Source: Stomorhina lunata
Taxonomy: Eukaryota > Arthropoda > Insecta > Diptera > Rhiniidae
NCBI GenBank assembly: GCA_933228675.1
Contig: OW121743.1
Location: 62,255,118-62,319,117 of the forward strand
Direction: 5' to 3'
Length of the DNA stretch: 64,000 nucleotides
Part shown: one piece after another, positions 48,744-59,541 of the stretch
How positions within the stretch are numbered: position 1 is the stretch's first letter
Layout of the letters: each line of letters opens with the position of its first letter
Notes under the pieces: model-generated
The model's input: the letters and a program-made list of their open reading frames with translations, nothing else
The model's database searches: none
Told to the model about the DNA's origin: nothing
Made by a program: the position numbers and the translations under genes

Positions 48744-49610
48744 ACAAGTAAGAAAGTGCTATAGTCGACCATACGATACCCTTCACCACTAGGGTCAAAG
48801 GTGTTCTTTTTTCTGTACAAAGACAAATCTATATCTATAAACAAGTAAGAAACTGCTGTAGTCGGTCAAGCCCGACCATACGATTGCCTTCACCACTAAT
48901 GTTAAAGGTGTTCTTTTTCCTGTATAAAGACAAAGGTTTGCTAAATTTTGACATCATACAAACATATTTTCAAAACTTATACATTTAAGCTGTTTCCGTC
49001 ATTTGGACTCATATGAGAGCTAGGGTCAAATGTGGACCGATTTGGAGAATTGATTACAGTTGTTACAAAAATTATGTGTGAAAAAAATTAACATAAAATT
49101 TTCAATATCTTCGGATTTACGAGCGTTTTAGTGATTTCTTGTCTTATTTAGTGCGTTTTTAAAGAAGAGTTTATATGGGAGCTATGGTCAAATGTGGACC
49201 GATTTCAACGAAATGTAGTACAGTGATTTATGTTTACATAAGCAATATTTTTTTAAATTTCATTAAAAAATATTGATATTTGTGGCTAATATATCAATTC
49301 CAGGAAGTGGGACCTATGGGAGGTACCATAAATAATGGACCGATTTTGACGAATTTGAATAGCCATGGTCCTATTGTCAAATGATCTGTGCCAAATTTCA
49401 TCAAATTATCTTTAGAATTGCGTAGTTTGATTACAAGGTTTATATGGGGGTACAGCCAGACGGACGGACGGACATCGCTAAATCGACTCAGAAAGTGATT
49501 CTAAGCCAATTGGTATTCTAAAAGTTGGGTCTAAGAAAAATATTTCTATGCGTTACATACATCAGCACAAACTTATAATACCCTTTCCACCTATGGTGGT
49601 GAAGGGTACA
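48744..49610 (+). repeat. Dispersed fly repeat D with duplicated head and terminal hairpin
   Basis: The head ('acaagtaagaaagtgctata', 'gaccatacgat', 'cttcaccact', 'aaaggtgttctttttt') occurs twice, at 48744 and 48840. The body repeats 'gggtcaaatgtggaccgatt' at about 49023 and 49187. The tail has 'gacggacggacggacat', 'ccaattggtattctaaaagt' and 'cagcacaaacttataata', then a near-perfect hairpin. This head-to-tail order is one I know as abundant in calyptrate flies and, in related form, in Drosophila. It encodes no protein. Helitron-like is one possible class, but the canonical TC and CTRR ends are not demonstrated. Confidence 0.75.
49580..49607 (+). repeat. Terminal hairpin of repeat D
   Basis: ACCCTTTCCACC, loop TAT, then GGTGGTGAAGGGT pair with a single bulge. 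The head of repeat D contains the related 'acccttcaccact' (48777 onward), so the element carries echoing terminal motifs. Confidence 0.7.
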
Positions 49611-50530
49611 AAAATGTCCGCGTCTGTTTGTCTGTTTGTATGTTGTTTGTTGGGAAGGATCTCTGAAACTAGCGGACCGATTGTGACTCTAGGCCGGTGG
49701 TGACTCTAGGCTATTTTTTTTATCGAAATCTCAAGTGGGCGTGACCCCTCCCATATAAGTCAGATTTTTAAAATTACAAATATGGATGATCAAACCGACC
49801 GATTTCTCTGAAATTTAGACATTGTGGTAAGGTGTGACCGGTGGTTCAAATAACCTAGGCTTTTTTCTGAAATACCAAGTGGGCATGGCCCCTCCGATAT
49901 AAGCAAAATATTGAAAATGACAAATATGGACCTAGCGGCCCGATTTTTCTGAAATTTTGACAGTATATTAAGGTTATAAAAAAGGCAAATTTTTTTTAAA
50001 TCTTAAGTGGGCGTGGCCCCCCACATATAAGTCAAATAATAAAAATGACAAACATGGAAGACCCTGAGGACGGATTTTGCCGAAATTTTGACAGTATTTT
50101 AAGGTGCGACTGGCGGATGAAATAGTCTAGCTTTTTTTTAAATCTCAAGAGGTCGTGACCCCTCCCATATAAGCAAAATATTAAATATGACAAATATGGA
50201 TGACGATTTTTCTTTAATTTTTACAGTATATATTGAGTTACCGGTGGGTAAAGTAATTTTTACAGTATATATTGAGTTACCGGTGGATAAAATAGGCTAC
50301 ATTTTTTTGGAAATCTCAAATGGACCCCTCCCAAATAAGTCATATATTAAAAATGACAAATATGGATGACCGATTTTTCAAAAATTTTGATTGTATGTGT
50401 GTGACCTTACCAACCGCTTGGATTTTTGTTAATCTTCCATATAAGTCAAATATTAAAAATGACAATGATATGATGAAAAATGATAAGATGAAAATGACAA
50501 TGATGAAAATGACAATGATAAGCTGAAAAT
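49611..50530 (+). repeat. ~142 bp tandem repeat (AAGTGGGCGTGGCCCC unit)
   Basis: After a worn CTGT tract ('tctgtttgtctgtttgtatg'), a unit with 'caagtgggcgtgacccctcc', 'catataagtcaaat', 'aaaatgacaaatatggatga', 'ccgatttttctgaaattttg' and 'acagtat...aaggtgtgac' repeats. Copies start near 49732, 49876, 50004, 50146 and 50317 (spacing 144, 128, 142, 171), with a truncated sixth near 50430. The fourth holds an extra 42-43 bp duplication of 'acagtatatattgagttacc'. The tail (50455-50530) is a GAAAATGACAAT minisatellite. Confidence 0.8.
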
Positions 50531-50873
50531 GATTTAATCCAATTAATTAAAGTTTGTATGTTTTTGTATGAGAAAAAATATTGGAGTTAAATTAAAGAAT
50601 TTTTAGAATATAAATATCTTTATAATGATTAGAACATAATAAATCGGGAGTTTTTTTCAGAGCTTAAAATCTACTATCATTCAAGGATCAACATTTTTTA
50701 CAAACAATATAACCATTTAATAAATCCGGCTTATCCCGAGCCAAATTATTAAAATAAACTAATATTTATTTAAAATTTTTTTAACCCCCTTTAAGGCGCT
50801 CTGGGAAACAAAGGATTCATGGAAAATGGAACAAAGGATTCATGGAAAATAATATTTTGTCATTTCACTTATA
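50531..50873. other. Gene-free stretch
   Basis: A+T-rich spacer with a short duplication of 'acaaaggattcatggaaaat' at about 50807 and 50831. Nothing else is visible. Confidence 0.5.
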
Positions 50874-50985
50874 TCAAAGACTCTATAATATAAAGATGTT
50901 GCACTTTGAGACATTGATTTGCAGTATGGTCGTTTTGAAAAGTCCCATAAAAAAGAGTGTATCTTTATATTATATTGTTGGAACT
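50874..50985 (+). repeat. Short derivative of inverted-repeat element M
   Basis: Starts TCAAAGACTCTATAATATAA, continues 'gatgttgcac', 'gacattgatttgc' and 'aaaagtcccataaaaaagag', then jumps to 'tatctttatattata', the mirror of the opposite end. The centre present at 59214-59541 is deleted, leaving roughly one arm plus the tip of the other. Confidence 0.6.
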
Positions 50986-52974
50986 TTCATCAAATAACTT
51001 CTTATCACAAAATTCACAATTGCTAAATAAGTTTTCAATAGCATTCTAAAGAACATCTGTTCAATTGTTGCCTATTTCAAAATGTCTTAAATCCATCAAT
51101 TTTATTGAAATTTCTTTGATCTAATATTTCAACCCATTTATCTTATTATTAAGAAATTTTGCTGTTATTTTAAGTACTTTCAATTGATGATTTCAAAACT
51201 TTTATTTTTAATGAAAATTGAAGTCATTAACATTTCCGAAATAGCAAAGCAAAACTCTTTAATATGTTTTAATTAAGTATTTGATTGCATTCTTTTTGGG
51301 AAAAAGAAATTTTCAACTTCATCAATTTTCCTCATCGAATGGCATTGACAATACATATCTTCTTTTAAATGCACTTGAGTTGTTTTAAAATGTGTAAATA
51401 CTTCCACTCATTTATTTTGTTACTTATTAATAAACATTTAAAATATTTTCCACTTGAATAAATTAAGCTCAAGTGTTTTTATAGCTTTTTTCATATCAAA
51501 GTTTTAATGAATGTGTGTGTGTGTGTTGGATGATGTGAAATGCACACATACTTATAACATAAACAATCAAGCCAATCATTTTGTTAGAAACAAATAACTT
51601 TGAGAAAAAATCTCAGAAATTAACAAAGTAATTAGTTGAAGAGTAGCAAAGAAATATTTAAATGAAGTAGATTTTTCAAATGTTTTTTCTTTGAGAAGTT
51701 ATAAGAAAATTTTGTAAAATTTGAATTTTAAATTTTTCTTTAATATTAATAGAGTTATTTAAAAAAAATATTGGATAAAGCATGAAATTATCTTTAATCA
51801 AATTAACAGATAACAAGAATATATTGAATATTTTAAAGAAATTTTAGACTTCAAGCTCCTGCTGTTTGTAATAAAATTTATCTTAATTTGATAACAATAG
51901 TTGGAAGTTTAAGAAAAATTGTAAAGATTAATCTTGGGATATGGGAAGTTTAAGGTTTAATAAAAATTCAGTGATAACAATCGATTCGTTTTGTTACAGT
52001 TGAGTTTGGATCGATAAAAGCTTTAATGAAGCTTTTTTGATTCAATGAAATTTGTAATCAATCTATTGATTCTGTTTTAATTGGTATGGATTACCAGTTT
52101 TATTGCTTTTTCAATCTATGAAGTTATTTTTTGAACAAAATTTTTTTGTTGATATTTAATAAGTCTTTTTTACTGATGATATTTAATAAGCCCATATAAA
52201 ATATCAGATGCTTTTGTTTGATTAGGGTCTTAGCATAAATGGAGCTGCCTTTTAGCTCTCCAACTTCGTTTTTTCTGGTATGTATATGCGGGCTTATAAT
52301 ACTCAGTTTTCATTTTTAATTATTTTCATTTATCTTTCTCCTCTTATTGTTATTTAATTCATAATGACGAAAATGCAAAGCAAACAAAAAATTATGACAT
52401 TTAAAAAACTTATCAATTTACTCCCAACAAATTACACTGGTCAACAAGAGAAAATACTTTGAAGTCTAACTATTTAATTTCTATGTATTATAGGTCCCTA
52501 AATACAAAAATATCCAAAATTTTAAATTCTTTGAATACGATTTTTAAAATTTTTTTTTCTAAAATCAAGGATTTTTATAGAGGTAGTTCTATTGATTTTA
52601 ACTTATCTTGAGAACAGCTTATCTAACTTCGTTAAAAGAAACGCCGACGAATTCACCACAAAATTTTATTTAAGCTTTACACTGGCATTTTTTTCATATG
52701 GTCAACGGTTGTGGAGTTATTCACATACAAATATAAAAGAATATTTTTTTTTTTTAAATTCATAAAAAATCGAAGATTTCAAAAACTTATCTTTTCCATT
52801 TCACGGTCTTAAAACTGTAAATATTATAAATAACCGAAGCCTGATTTTGTAAAAATACATAAATAAATGTTGGTTTTATTGACAATAAAGTGAAAATTAG
52901 CAAACATTTTTCATATTTAAAATTAAAAAATTTAAAAAATTAAGTACCTGGTACAACTTTCAAAATCTTTAATG
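50986..52974. other. Gene-free stretch
   Basis: A+T-rich with a short (GT)n run at 51514-51526. No frame or splice pair looks coding. It separates the element M derivative from boundary module T. Confidence 0.45.
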
Positions 52975-53040
52975 AGCACGAGTCGGCGCAAAGAGAACAA
53001 AACAAAGAAATAGTCGGCAGAGTTGCCATTTTTTTTATAC
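52975..53040 (-). repeat. Boundary module T, copy 2 (minus strand)
   Basis: On the minus strand: 'atggcaactctgccgac', 'tttctttgttttgttctctt' and 'tgcgccgactcgtgctc'. It matches 3691-3765 across the GGCAACT and TTCTCTTTG parts and 59170-59216 across the CTCTTCGTGCCGAC part. S1 satellite begins within about 70 bp. Confidence 0.7.
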
Positions 53041-55450
53041 TTTTAACTAAAATAGATTTTTTTTCAATCCGTAGTACCAACGTTTTAAAATAAAAAAGTT
53101 TTTACTTCATTTTTGTATAAATATTTATATCAAAAAATTTTCTATAGAAAATATTTTTATCAAAAAATTTTCTATAGAAAATATTTTTATCAAAAAATTT
53201 TCTATAGAAAATATTTTTATCAAAAAATTTTCTATAGAAAATATTTTTATCAAAAAATTTTCTATAGAAAATATTTTTATCAAAAAATTTTCTATAGAAA
53301 ATATTTTTATCAAAAAATTTTCTATAGAAAATATTTTTATCAAAAAATTTTCTATAGAAAATATTTTTATCAAAAAATTTTCTATAGAAAATGTTTTTAA
53401 CAAAAATTTTTGTATAGAAATGTTTTTTTATTAAAAATTTTTCTATAGACAATTTTTTTATCAAAAATTTTTCTATAGACAATTTTTTTATCAAAAATTT
53501 GTCTATAGAAAATTTTGTAATCAAACATTTTTCTATAGAAAATTTTTTATCAAAAATTTTTCTATAGAAAATTTTTTATCAAAAATTTTTCTATAGAAAA
53601 TTTTTCTATTAAAAATTTTTTTACAAAAAATTGTTCTATAGAAGATTTTTTTATCAAAAATTTTTCTAAGAAGATTTTTTTATCAAAAATTTTTCTACAG
53701 AAAATTTTTTTATCAAAAATTTTTCTACAGAAAATTTTTTTATCAAAAATTTTTCTCTAGAAAATTTTTTTATCAAAAATTTTTCTATAGAGAATTTTTT
53801 TATCAAAAATTTTTCTATAGACAATTTTTTTATCAAAAATTTGTCTATAGAAAATTTTTTAATAAAAAATTTTTCTATAGAAAATTTTTTTTATCAAAAA
53901 TTTTTCTATAGAAAATTTTTTTATCAAAAAGTTTTCTATAGAAAATTTTTTTATCAAAAATTTTTCTATAGAAAATTTTTTTATCAAAAATTTTTCTATA
54001 GAAAATTTTTTTATTAAAAATTTTTTTATAAAAAATTGTTCTATAGAAGATTTTTTTATCACACTTTTTTATTAAAAATTTTTTTATCAAAAATTTTTCT
54101 ATAGAAAATTTTTTTATCAAAAATTTTTCAACAGAAAATTGTTTTTATCAAAAATTTTTCTATAGATCAATTTTTGTAAAAAAAATTTTTCTATCGAAAA
54201 ATTTTTGTAAAAAAAATTTTTCTATCGAAAAATTTTTTATCAAAAATTTTTCTAAAGAAAATTTTTTTATCAAAAATTTTTCTAAAGAAAATTTTTTTAT
54301 CAAAAATTTTTCTATAGAAAATTTTTTTATCAAAAATTTTTCTATAGAAAATTTTTTTATCAAAAATTTTTCAATAGAAAATTGTTTTTATCAAAAATTT
54401 TTCTATCGAAAAGTTTTTTATCAAAAATTTTTCTAAAGAAAATTTTTTTATCAAAAATTTTTCTAAAGAAAATTTTTTTATCAAAAATTTTTCTAAAGAA
54501 AATTTTTTTATCAAAAATTTTTCTAAAGAAAATTTTTTTATCAAAAATTTTTCTATAGAAAATTTTTTTATTTTTTTCTATAGAAAATTTTTTTATCAAA
54601 AATTTTTGTATAGAAAATTTTTTTTTATCCAATATTTTTGTATAGAAATTTTTTTTATCAAAAATTTTTCTATAGAAAATTTGTTTATCAAAAATTTTTC
54701 TAAAGAAAATTTTTTTATCAAAAACTTTTCTAAAGAAAATTTTTTTATAGATATTTTTTTTTTCAAAAATTTTTATAGAATATTTTTTTATCAAAAATTT
54801 TTCTATAGAAAAATTTTATCAAAAGTTTTTCTATAGAATTTTTTTTATCAAAAATTTTTCTATAGACAATTTTTGTATCAAAAATTTTTCTATAGAAAAT
54901 TTTTCTATAGAAAATTTTTTTATCAACATTTTTTTTTCTTTCAAAAAGTTTCTATAGAAAAATTCTATAGAAAAATTCTTTTGAAAAAAAAATTTTCATA
55001 CAAAAATTTTCTATAGAAAAATTGTTGATGAAAAAATTTTTTATAGAAATTTTTTTTTTTACAAAAATTGATCTATAGAAAAATTTTTGATTAAAAATAT
55101 TTCTATAGAAAATTTTTTTGTCAAAAATTTTTCTTTAGATCAATTTTTGTAAAAAATATTTCTATAGAAAATTTTTTCATCAAAAATTTTGTTTTTCAAA
55201 AATTGTTTCTATAGAAAATTTTTTTATCAAACATTTTTTTTTCAAAAATGTTTCTATAGAAAATTTTTTTATCAAAAATTTTTCTATAAAACATTTGAAA
55301 TTTTTTTGATATAAAAATAATTTTTTACAGAAAAATATTTCTATCGAAAAATTTTTTATAAAATATAATTTTATCGAACAAATTTCCAAAGAAAAATATT
55401 TTTATTAAAAATTTTTCTATGAAAAAATTTTTGGATCGAAAATACATAAA
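53041..55450 (-). repeat. S1 satellite array with a perfect 30 bp core
   Basis: 53130-53395 is nine essentially identical 30 bp monomers (TATAGAAAATATTTTTATCA plus AAAAATTTTC). From 53400 on, monomers read TTTTTCTATAGAAAATTTTT plus TTATCAAAAA, with 'ctaaag' sub-blocks at 54240-54560 and 54690-54740. Because 30 is divisible by three and the unit lacks stops in several frames, long open frames appear on both strands (up to 144 codons). They are repeat artefacts. Orientation is opposite to 57385-59180. Confidence 0.95.
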
Positions 55451-55533
55451 AAAATATAAAAATCTAAAACTGTTTAATATTAGAATTTTTTTCTGTTTTG
55501 AAAAATATTCCCAATATTTACAAAAATATTCCC

Positions 55534-55808
55534 AATGTTTACAAAAATAATAGTGTCATGGCAACAATGTTCGAGATTATATATTTTTGTTCGAACCATG
55601 TATTTTGTTGCTATAAATTAGATTTTGATTTGTTTCTTGTCTATTTTGTTTTTGTCGTTTCCTTAACAAAGCGGCACCAACCAACTCTGTTAACATCAAA
55701 ATTCCAACTGAATTATTTTAATACTCATTTTCACGAGTTTTATTAATGATCGTGGTATTTACGAAAATTTAAAAAATTTACCGGCTTCTGGTGGTTTGAG
55801 CTGCCTAC
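55534..55808 (-). repeat. Module A, copy 2 (minus strand)
   Basis: Reverse complement of the module at 364-655 and 57101-57384. Landmarks are 'gtcatggcaacaatgttcga', 'ataaattagattttgat', 'acaaagcggcacc', 'atcgtggtatttacg' and 'cggcttctggtgg'. Its satellite-facing end points left, towards the array at 53041-55450, as the composite model requires. Confidence 0.75.
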
Positions 55809-57100
55809 TCCTCCTAATGAGACTTGGCATTTCTACTCACTTCATTTACTTTTTTGTTAACAAAATTACTATTAGTGAATGGATTTTTAGGAAATGAGGT
55901 TTATTTTATTTGATACACAGTTTTGTGACCATGTTATGTGAATGGTATATTTTTATCGTTTTCGATTTTTTTGAAATTTTTAATAAATTTGAATTGAATT
56001 TAAAGAAAAAAAAAGATGTACAATGAAGTGCCAATAACTCCGAATCTGTTAAGCATATCAAAAATGGTCTTAAAAGCACTTAAAGTTATTGTATTTATTA
56101 TTATATTCTCAAGTTTTGAACAAAACCGAACATTCCGTGTTAAAGATATGATAAATTTAATGGATCAGCCGCCGGAAAATGGCAAATTTTATAAAAAAAA
56201 TCAAAAAATAATATATCAGTAGAATTTTTAATCTGGACCGTTTTTATGATAAGGAGACCACAGCAAATAAAAAAAAATATAGTGGTGGTCACTTGAAAAG
56301 CAAAAAGTTTCATTTTGTAGAGTAGTGTTATATTACATAAAAGCAAAAATCTTACTTTAAAAACCATCGGGAAGTGGTTCATTAAAGCCATAAAAAACAG
56401 AAATTAAACAAATGTTAATTTACGTAAATCTTTTTTTTTACACAAATTTAAATAATTTCTAGGGGATTTAATTTTAACATTAAAACATCTTTTAAAATTT
56501 GCTGATATTTTTTTCCTTGATTTTGCTCTTTTTTTTCAAAAATAAAAAAAAATCTACTTTTTTGCTGTTGTCTTGTCATTAATTGACATTTCATTTGAAC
56601 TTCATCAAATTGTCAAGTTGTCAATTATGTCCGTCCCCATGAAGTCCATCACTGGGAAATTTTCAATTTGTTACAATTGTTGTTTCACCATCAAATGTTG
56701 GCTATTGGATGGAGCTCTAAAGAAAGAGATAAAGCCGACATTATTTTTTGCTAGAATACTTTTGAAGGGAGTTCGTTTGTTTTTTTTTTACTTTTGTAGA
56801 AGATTGTTGAAAATGTTAAAGAAGATTGTAGAAAATGAATTGTAATAAGTTAATTAATTGATTGAATTAAATTAAATTTGTTTCATTTAAGAGTTAATTT
56901 TGTTATTCGTGGAATTATGAGCAATTAAAGATAACAAGAAAAGAAAATGTTTTTTCAATTTCATTTTTGTTTGGATGAGAAACTTTTCCAAATTTGTTTG
57001 GATTTAAATTTTAATTAGGGTATACATGAAATTAAAGTCGATTAAAAGTTTTCGTCATGGAAATTTTTGCTGGAATAAAACCTTAAAGCCTTAGAGCAGG
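55809..57100. other. Spacer between two head-to-head composite elements
   Basis: About 1.29 kb lies between inverted copies of module A. Open frames at 56016-56222 and 56573-56845 exist. The second contains ATG at 56628 and could encode 72 residues with Cys, Trp and basic residues, but it lacks any recognisable domain or promoter. I see no transposase-like motif. Confidence 0.4.
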
Positions 57101-57384
57101 CGTAGACAAGCCATATCACCAGAAGCCGATTAATTTTTGTAATTTTCGTAAATATCACGATCATTAATGAAACTCGTAAAAATAAGTATTAAAAGCATTC
57201 AGTTGGGATTTGAATGTTAGCAAAGTCGCTTGGTGCCGCTTTGTTGGAAAAAGTAAAAAATAAAATATACAAGAAACAAAATCAAAATCTAATTTATAGC
57301 AACAAAACATACGGTTCGAGAGAACAAAGAAATATAATCTCGAATATTGTTGCCACGACACGATTATTTTTGTAAGCATTGTAT
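57101..57384 (+). repeat. Module A, copy 3
   Basis: 'gcgtagacaagccatatcac', 'cagaagccg', 'taaatatcacgatcattaat', 'ttggtgccgctttgttgg' and 'atattgttgccacgac' match copies 1 and 2 in order. The S1 array starts within a few bases of its end ('gcattgtatg'). Confidence 0.75.
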
Positions 57385-59180
57385 GAAAAAAAAAATTTTA
57401 TGGAAAAATTTTTGATAAAAAATATTTTATAGAAAAATTTCCGATAAAAAAATGTTCTATAGAAAAATTTTTGATAAAAAAATTTTCTTTAGAAAAATTT
57501 TTGATAAAAACATTTTCGAATTAATTTCTTTCAACTAAAAAAATTATCTGTAGAAAAATTTCTGATAAAAAAAATTTTCTTTAGAAAAATTTTTGATAAG
57601 AATTTTTTTTCTATAGAAAAATTATTGATAAAAATTTTTTTCTATAGAAAAATTTTTTTTAAAAAATTTTTGCTAAAAAAATTTTCTATAGAAAAATTTT
57701 CGATAGCAAAATTTTTGATAAAAAAATTTTCTATTAGAAAAATTTTTGATAAAAAATTTTTTTCTATAGATAAATTATTGATAAAAATTTGTTTCTATAG
57801 AACAATTTTGTGTAGAAAAATTTTTATTAAAAAATTTCTGCTAAAAAAATTTTGTATAGAAAAATTTTCGTTAGCAAAATTTTTGATAAAAAAATTTTCT
57901 AAAAAAATAAATTTTGATAAGAAATTTTTTGAATTAACTTCTTTCAACCAAAAATTTTTTAATTTTTCCTTAGAAAAATTTTTTAAAAAAATTATCTATA
58001 GAAAAATTTTTTAAAAAAATTATCTGATAAAAAAAATTTCGTTAGAAGAAATTTTGATAAGAAATCTTGTCTATCGAAAATTTTTTCTATAGAAAAATTT
58101 TCGATAGAAAATTTTTTCTATAGAAAAATTTCTGATAAAAAAATTTTCGTTAGAAGAAATTTTGATAAGAAATTTTGTCTATAGAAAAATTTTCGATAAA
58201 AAATTTTTTCTAGAAAAATTTTCGATAAAAAATTTTTTCTATAAAAAAGTTTTCTATAAAAATTTTTTCTATAGAAAAATTTTCGATAAAAAATTTTTTC
58301 TATAGAAAAATTTTCGATAAAAAATTTTTTCTATAGAAAAATTTTCGATAAAAAATTTTTCCTATAGAAAAATTTTCGATAAAAAATTTTTCCTATAGAA
58401 AAATTTTCGATAAAAAATTTTTCCTATAGAAAAATTTTCGATAAAAAATTTTTCCTATAGAAATATTTTCGATATAAAATTTTTTCTATAGAAAAATTTT
58501 CGATAAAAAATTTTTTCTATAGAAAAATTTTCGATAAAAAATTTTTTCTATAGAAAAATTTTCGATAAAAAATTTTTTCTATAGAAAAATTTTCGATAAA
58601 AAATTTTTTCTATAGAAAAATTTTCGATAAAAAATTTTTTCTATAGAAAAATTTTCGATAAAAAATTTTTTCTATAGAAAAATTTTCGATAAAAAATTTT
58701 GTCTATAGAAAAATTTTTGATAAAAAATTTTGTCTATAGAAGAATTTTCGATAAAAAATTTTGTCTATAGAAGAATTTTCGATAAAAAATTTTGTCTATA
58801 GAAGAATTTTCGATAAAAAATTTTGTCTATAGAAACATTTTCGATAAAAAATGTTTCTATAGAAAAATTTTCGATAAAAAATTGTTTCTATAAAAAAATT
58901 TTCTATAGAAAAATTTTTTCTATAGAAAAATTTTTCAATAAAAAAATTTTCGATAAAAAATTTTTTCTATAAAAAAATTTTCGATAAAATATTTTTTTTA
59001 TAAAAAAATTTTCGATAAAATATTTTTTCTATAAAAAAAAATTCGATAAAAAATTTTTTCTATAGAAAAATTTTCTATAAAAAATTTTTGATAAAAATTT
59101 TTTTCTATAGAATTTTTTTTTTATATTTTCGATAAAAAATGTTTTCTACGGAAAAATTTTCGATAAAAACATTTTTTCTT
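57385..59180 (+). repeat. S1 satellite array (CGATAAAA variant) with homogeneous core
   Basis: Core 58260-58840 consists of about 19 near-identical 31 bp monomers (TATAGAAAAATTTTCGATAA plus AAAATTTTTTC). Blocks of sub-variants ('ttcctatag', 'ttgtctatagaag') show local expansion. The left part (57400-58060) is diverged, with a duplicated 'tttctttcaac' interruption near 57525 and 57938. Confidence 0.92.
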
Positions 59181-59216
59181 ACTTCTTTTTCTGTTTTTTT
59201 CTCTTCGTGCCGACCT
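59170..59216 (+). repeat. Boundary module T, copy 3 (truncated)
   Basis: The array ends in 'ttttttcttacttctttttc', then CTCTTCGTGCCGACCTCTG. GGCAACT itself is not present, but the pyrimidine run and the GTGCCGAC end match the other copies. Element M begins immediately after or overlaps by a few bases. Confidence 0.5.
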
Positions 59217-59541
59217 CTGACCTATAACACAAAGATGTAGCATTTCCATACATAAATTTTAGTATGGTTGTCTTGAAAACTATTTTACTCTAATTCGGTC
59301 GCAACTAATGGAGACGATTATCCAATGAGAGAAAGCTAAGACACACACGCGTGCTAATGAAATGTATGTTTGTTTGAGCGTTTATATAACAGCCAGAATT
59401 TTTATGTTATCTATTTTGGCTTTCTCTCATTGGATAATTATCTCTATTATATAATACTCTGTTTTTATGGGACTTATCAAAAGGACCATATGGAAAATCA
59501 ATGTATGTAAGTGCAACATCTTTATATTATAGAGTTTTTGG
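59214..59541. repeat. Inverted-repeat element M, full copy (~124 bp arms)
   Basis: Left arm 59214-59336 and right arm 59418-59541 are imperfect reverse complements. The right tip read inward is CCAAAAACTCTATAATATAA followed by 'gatgttgcac'; both arms include 'attatccaatgagagaaagc'. The 81 bp centre holds 'gtgctaatgaaatgtatgtt', shared with 154-331. No coding capacity. Likely a non-autonomous MITE-like element. Flanks do not show an obvious target duplication. Confidence 0.75.

Noticed and set aside
48744..49610. Definite Helitron call for repeat D
   Set aside because: A near-terminal hairpin is present, but the 5' TC and 3' CTRR ends and insertion between A and T are not shown.
53130..53395. 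Regular direct repeats resembling a CRISPR array
   Set aside because: No spacers: monomers abut head to tail and the context is a eukaryotic satellite.
53102..54794. Long open frames on both strands (up to 144 codons) with Lys/Phe/Ile repeats
   Set aside because: The satellite unit is 30 bp, divisible by three and free of stops in several frames. Frames exist on both strands at once and end where monomer length changes. The same applies to frames at 1578-3151, 8389-8680, 23354-23779, 57625-58014 and 60959-63705.
56573..56845. 90-codon frame (ATG at 56628) in the spacer between modules A
   Set aside because: Opens at TTG; no domain, no partner exon. I cannot exclude a small gene, but nothing beyond openness supports it.
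55534..57382. A 1.85 kb DNA transposon with ~275 bp terminal inverted repeats
   Set aside because: The inverted arms are module A, which also occurs alone at 364-655. In all three places A is followed outward by satellite and module T, so two head-to-head composites explain the data better.
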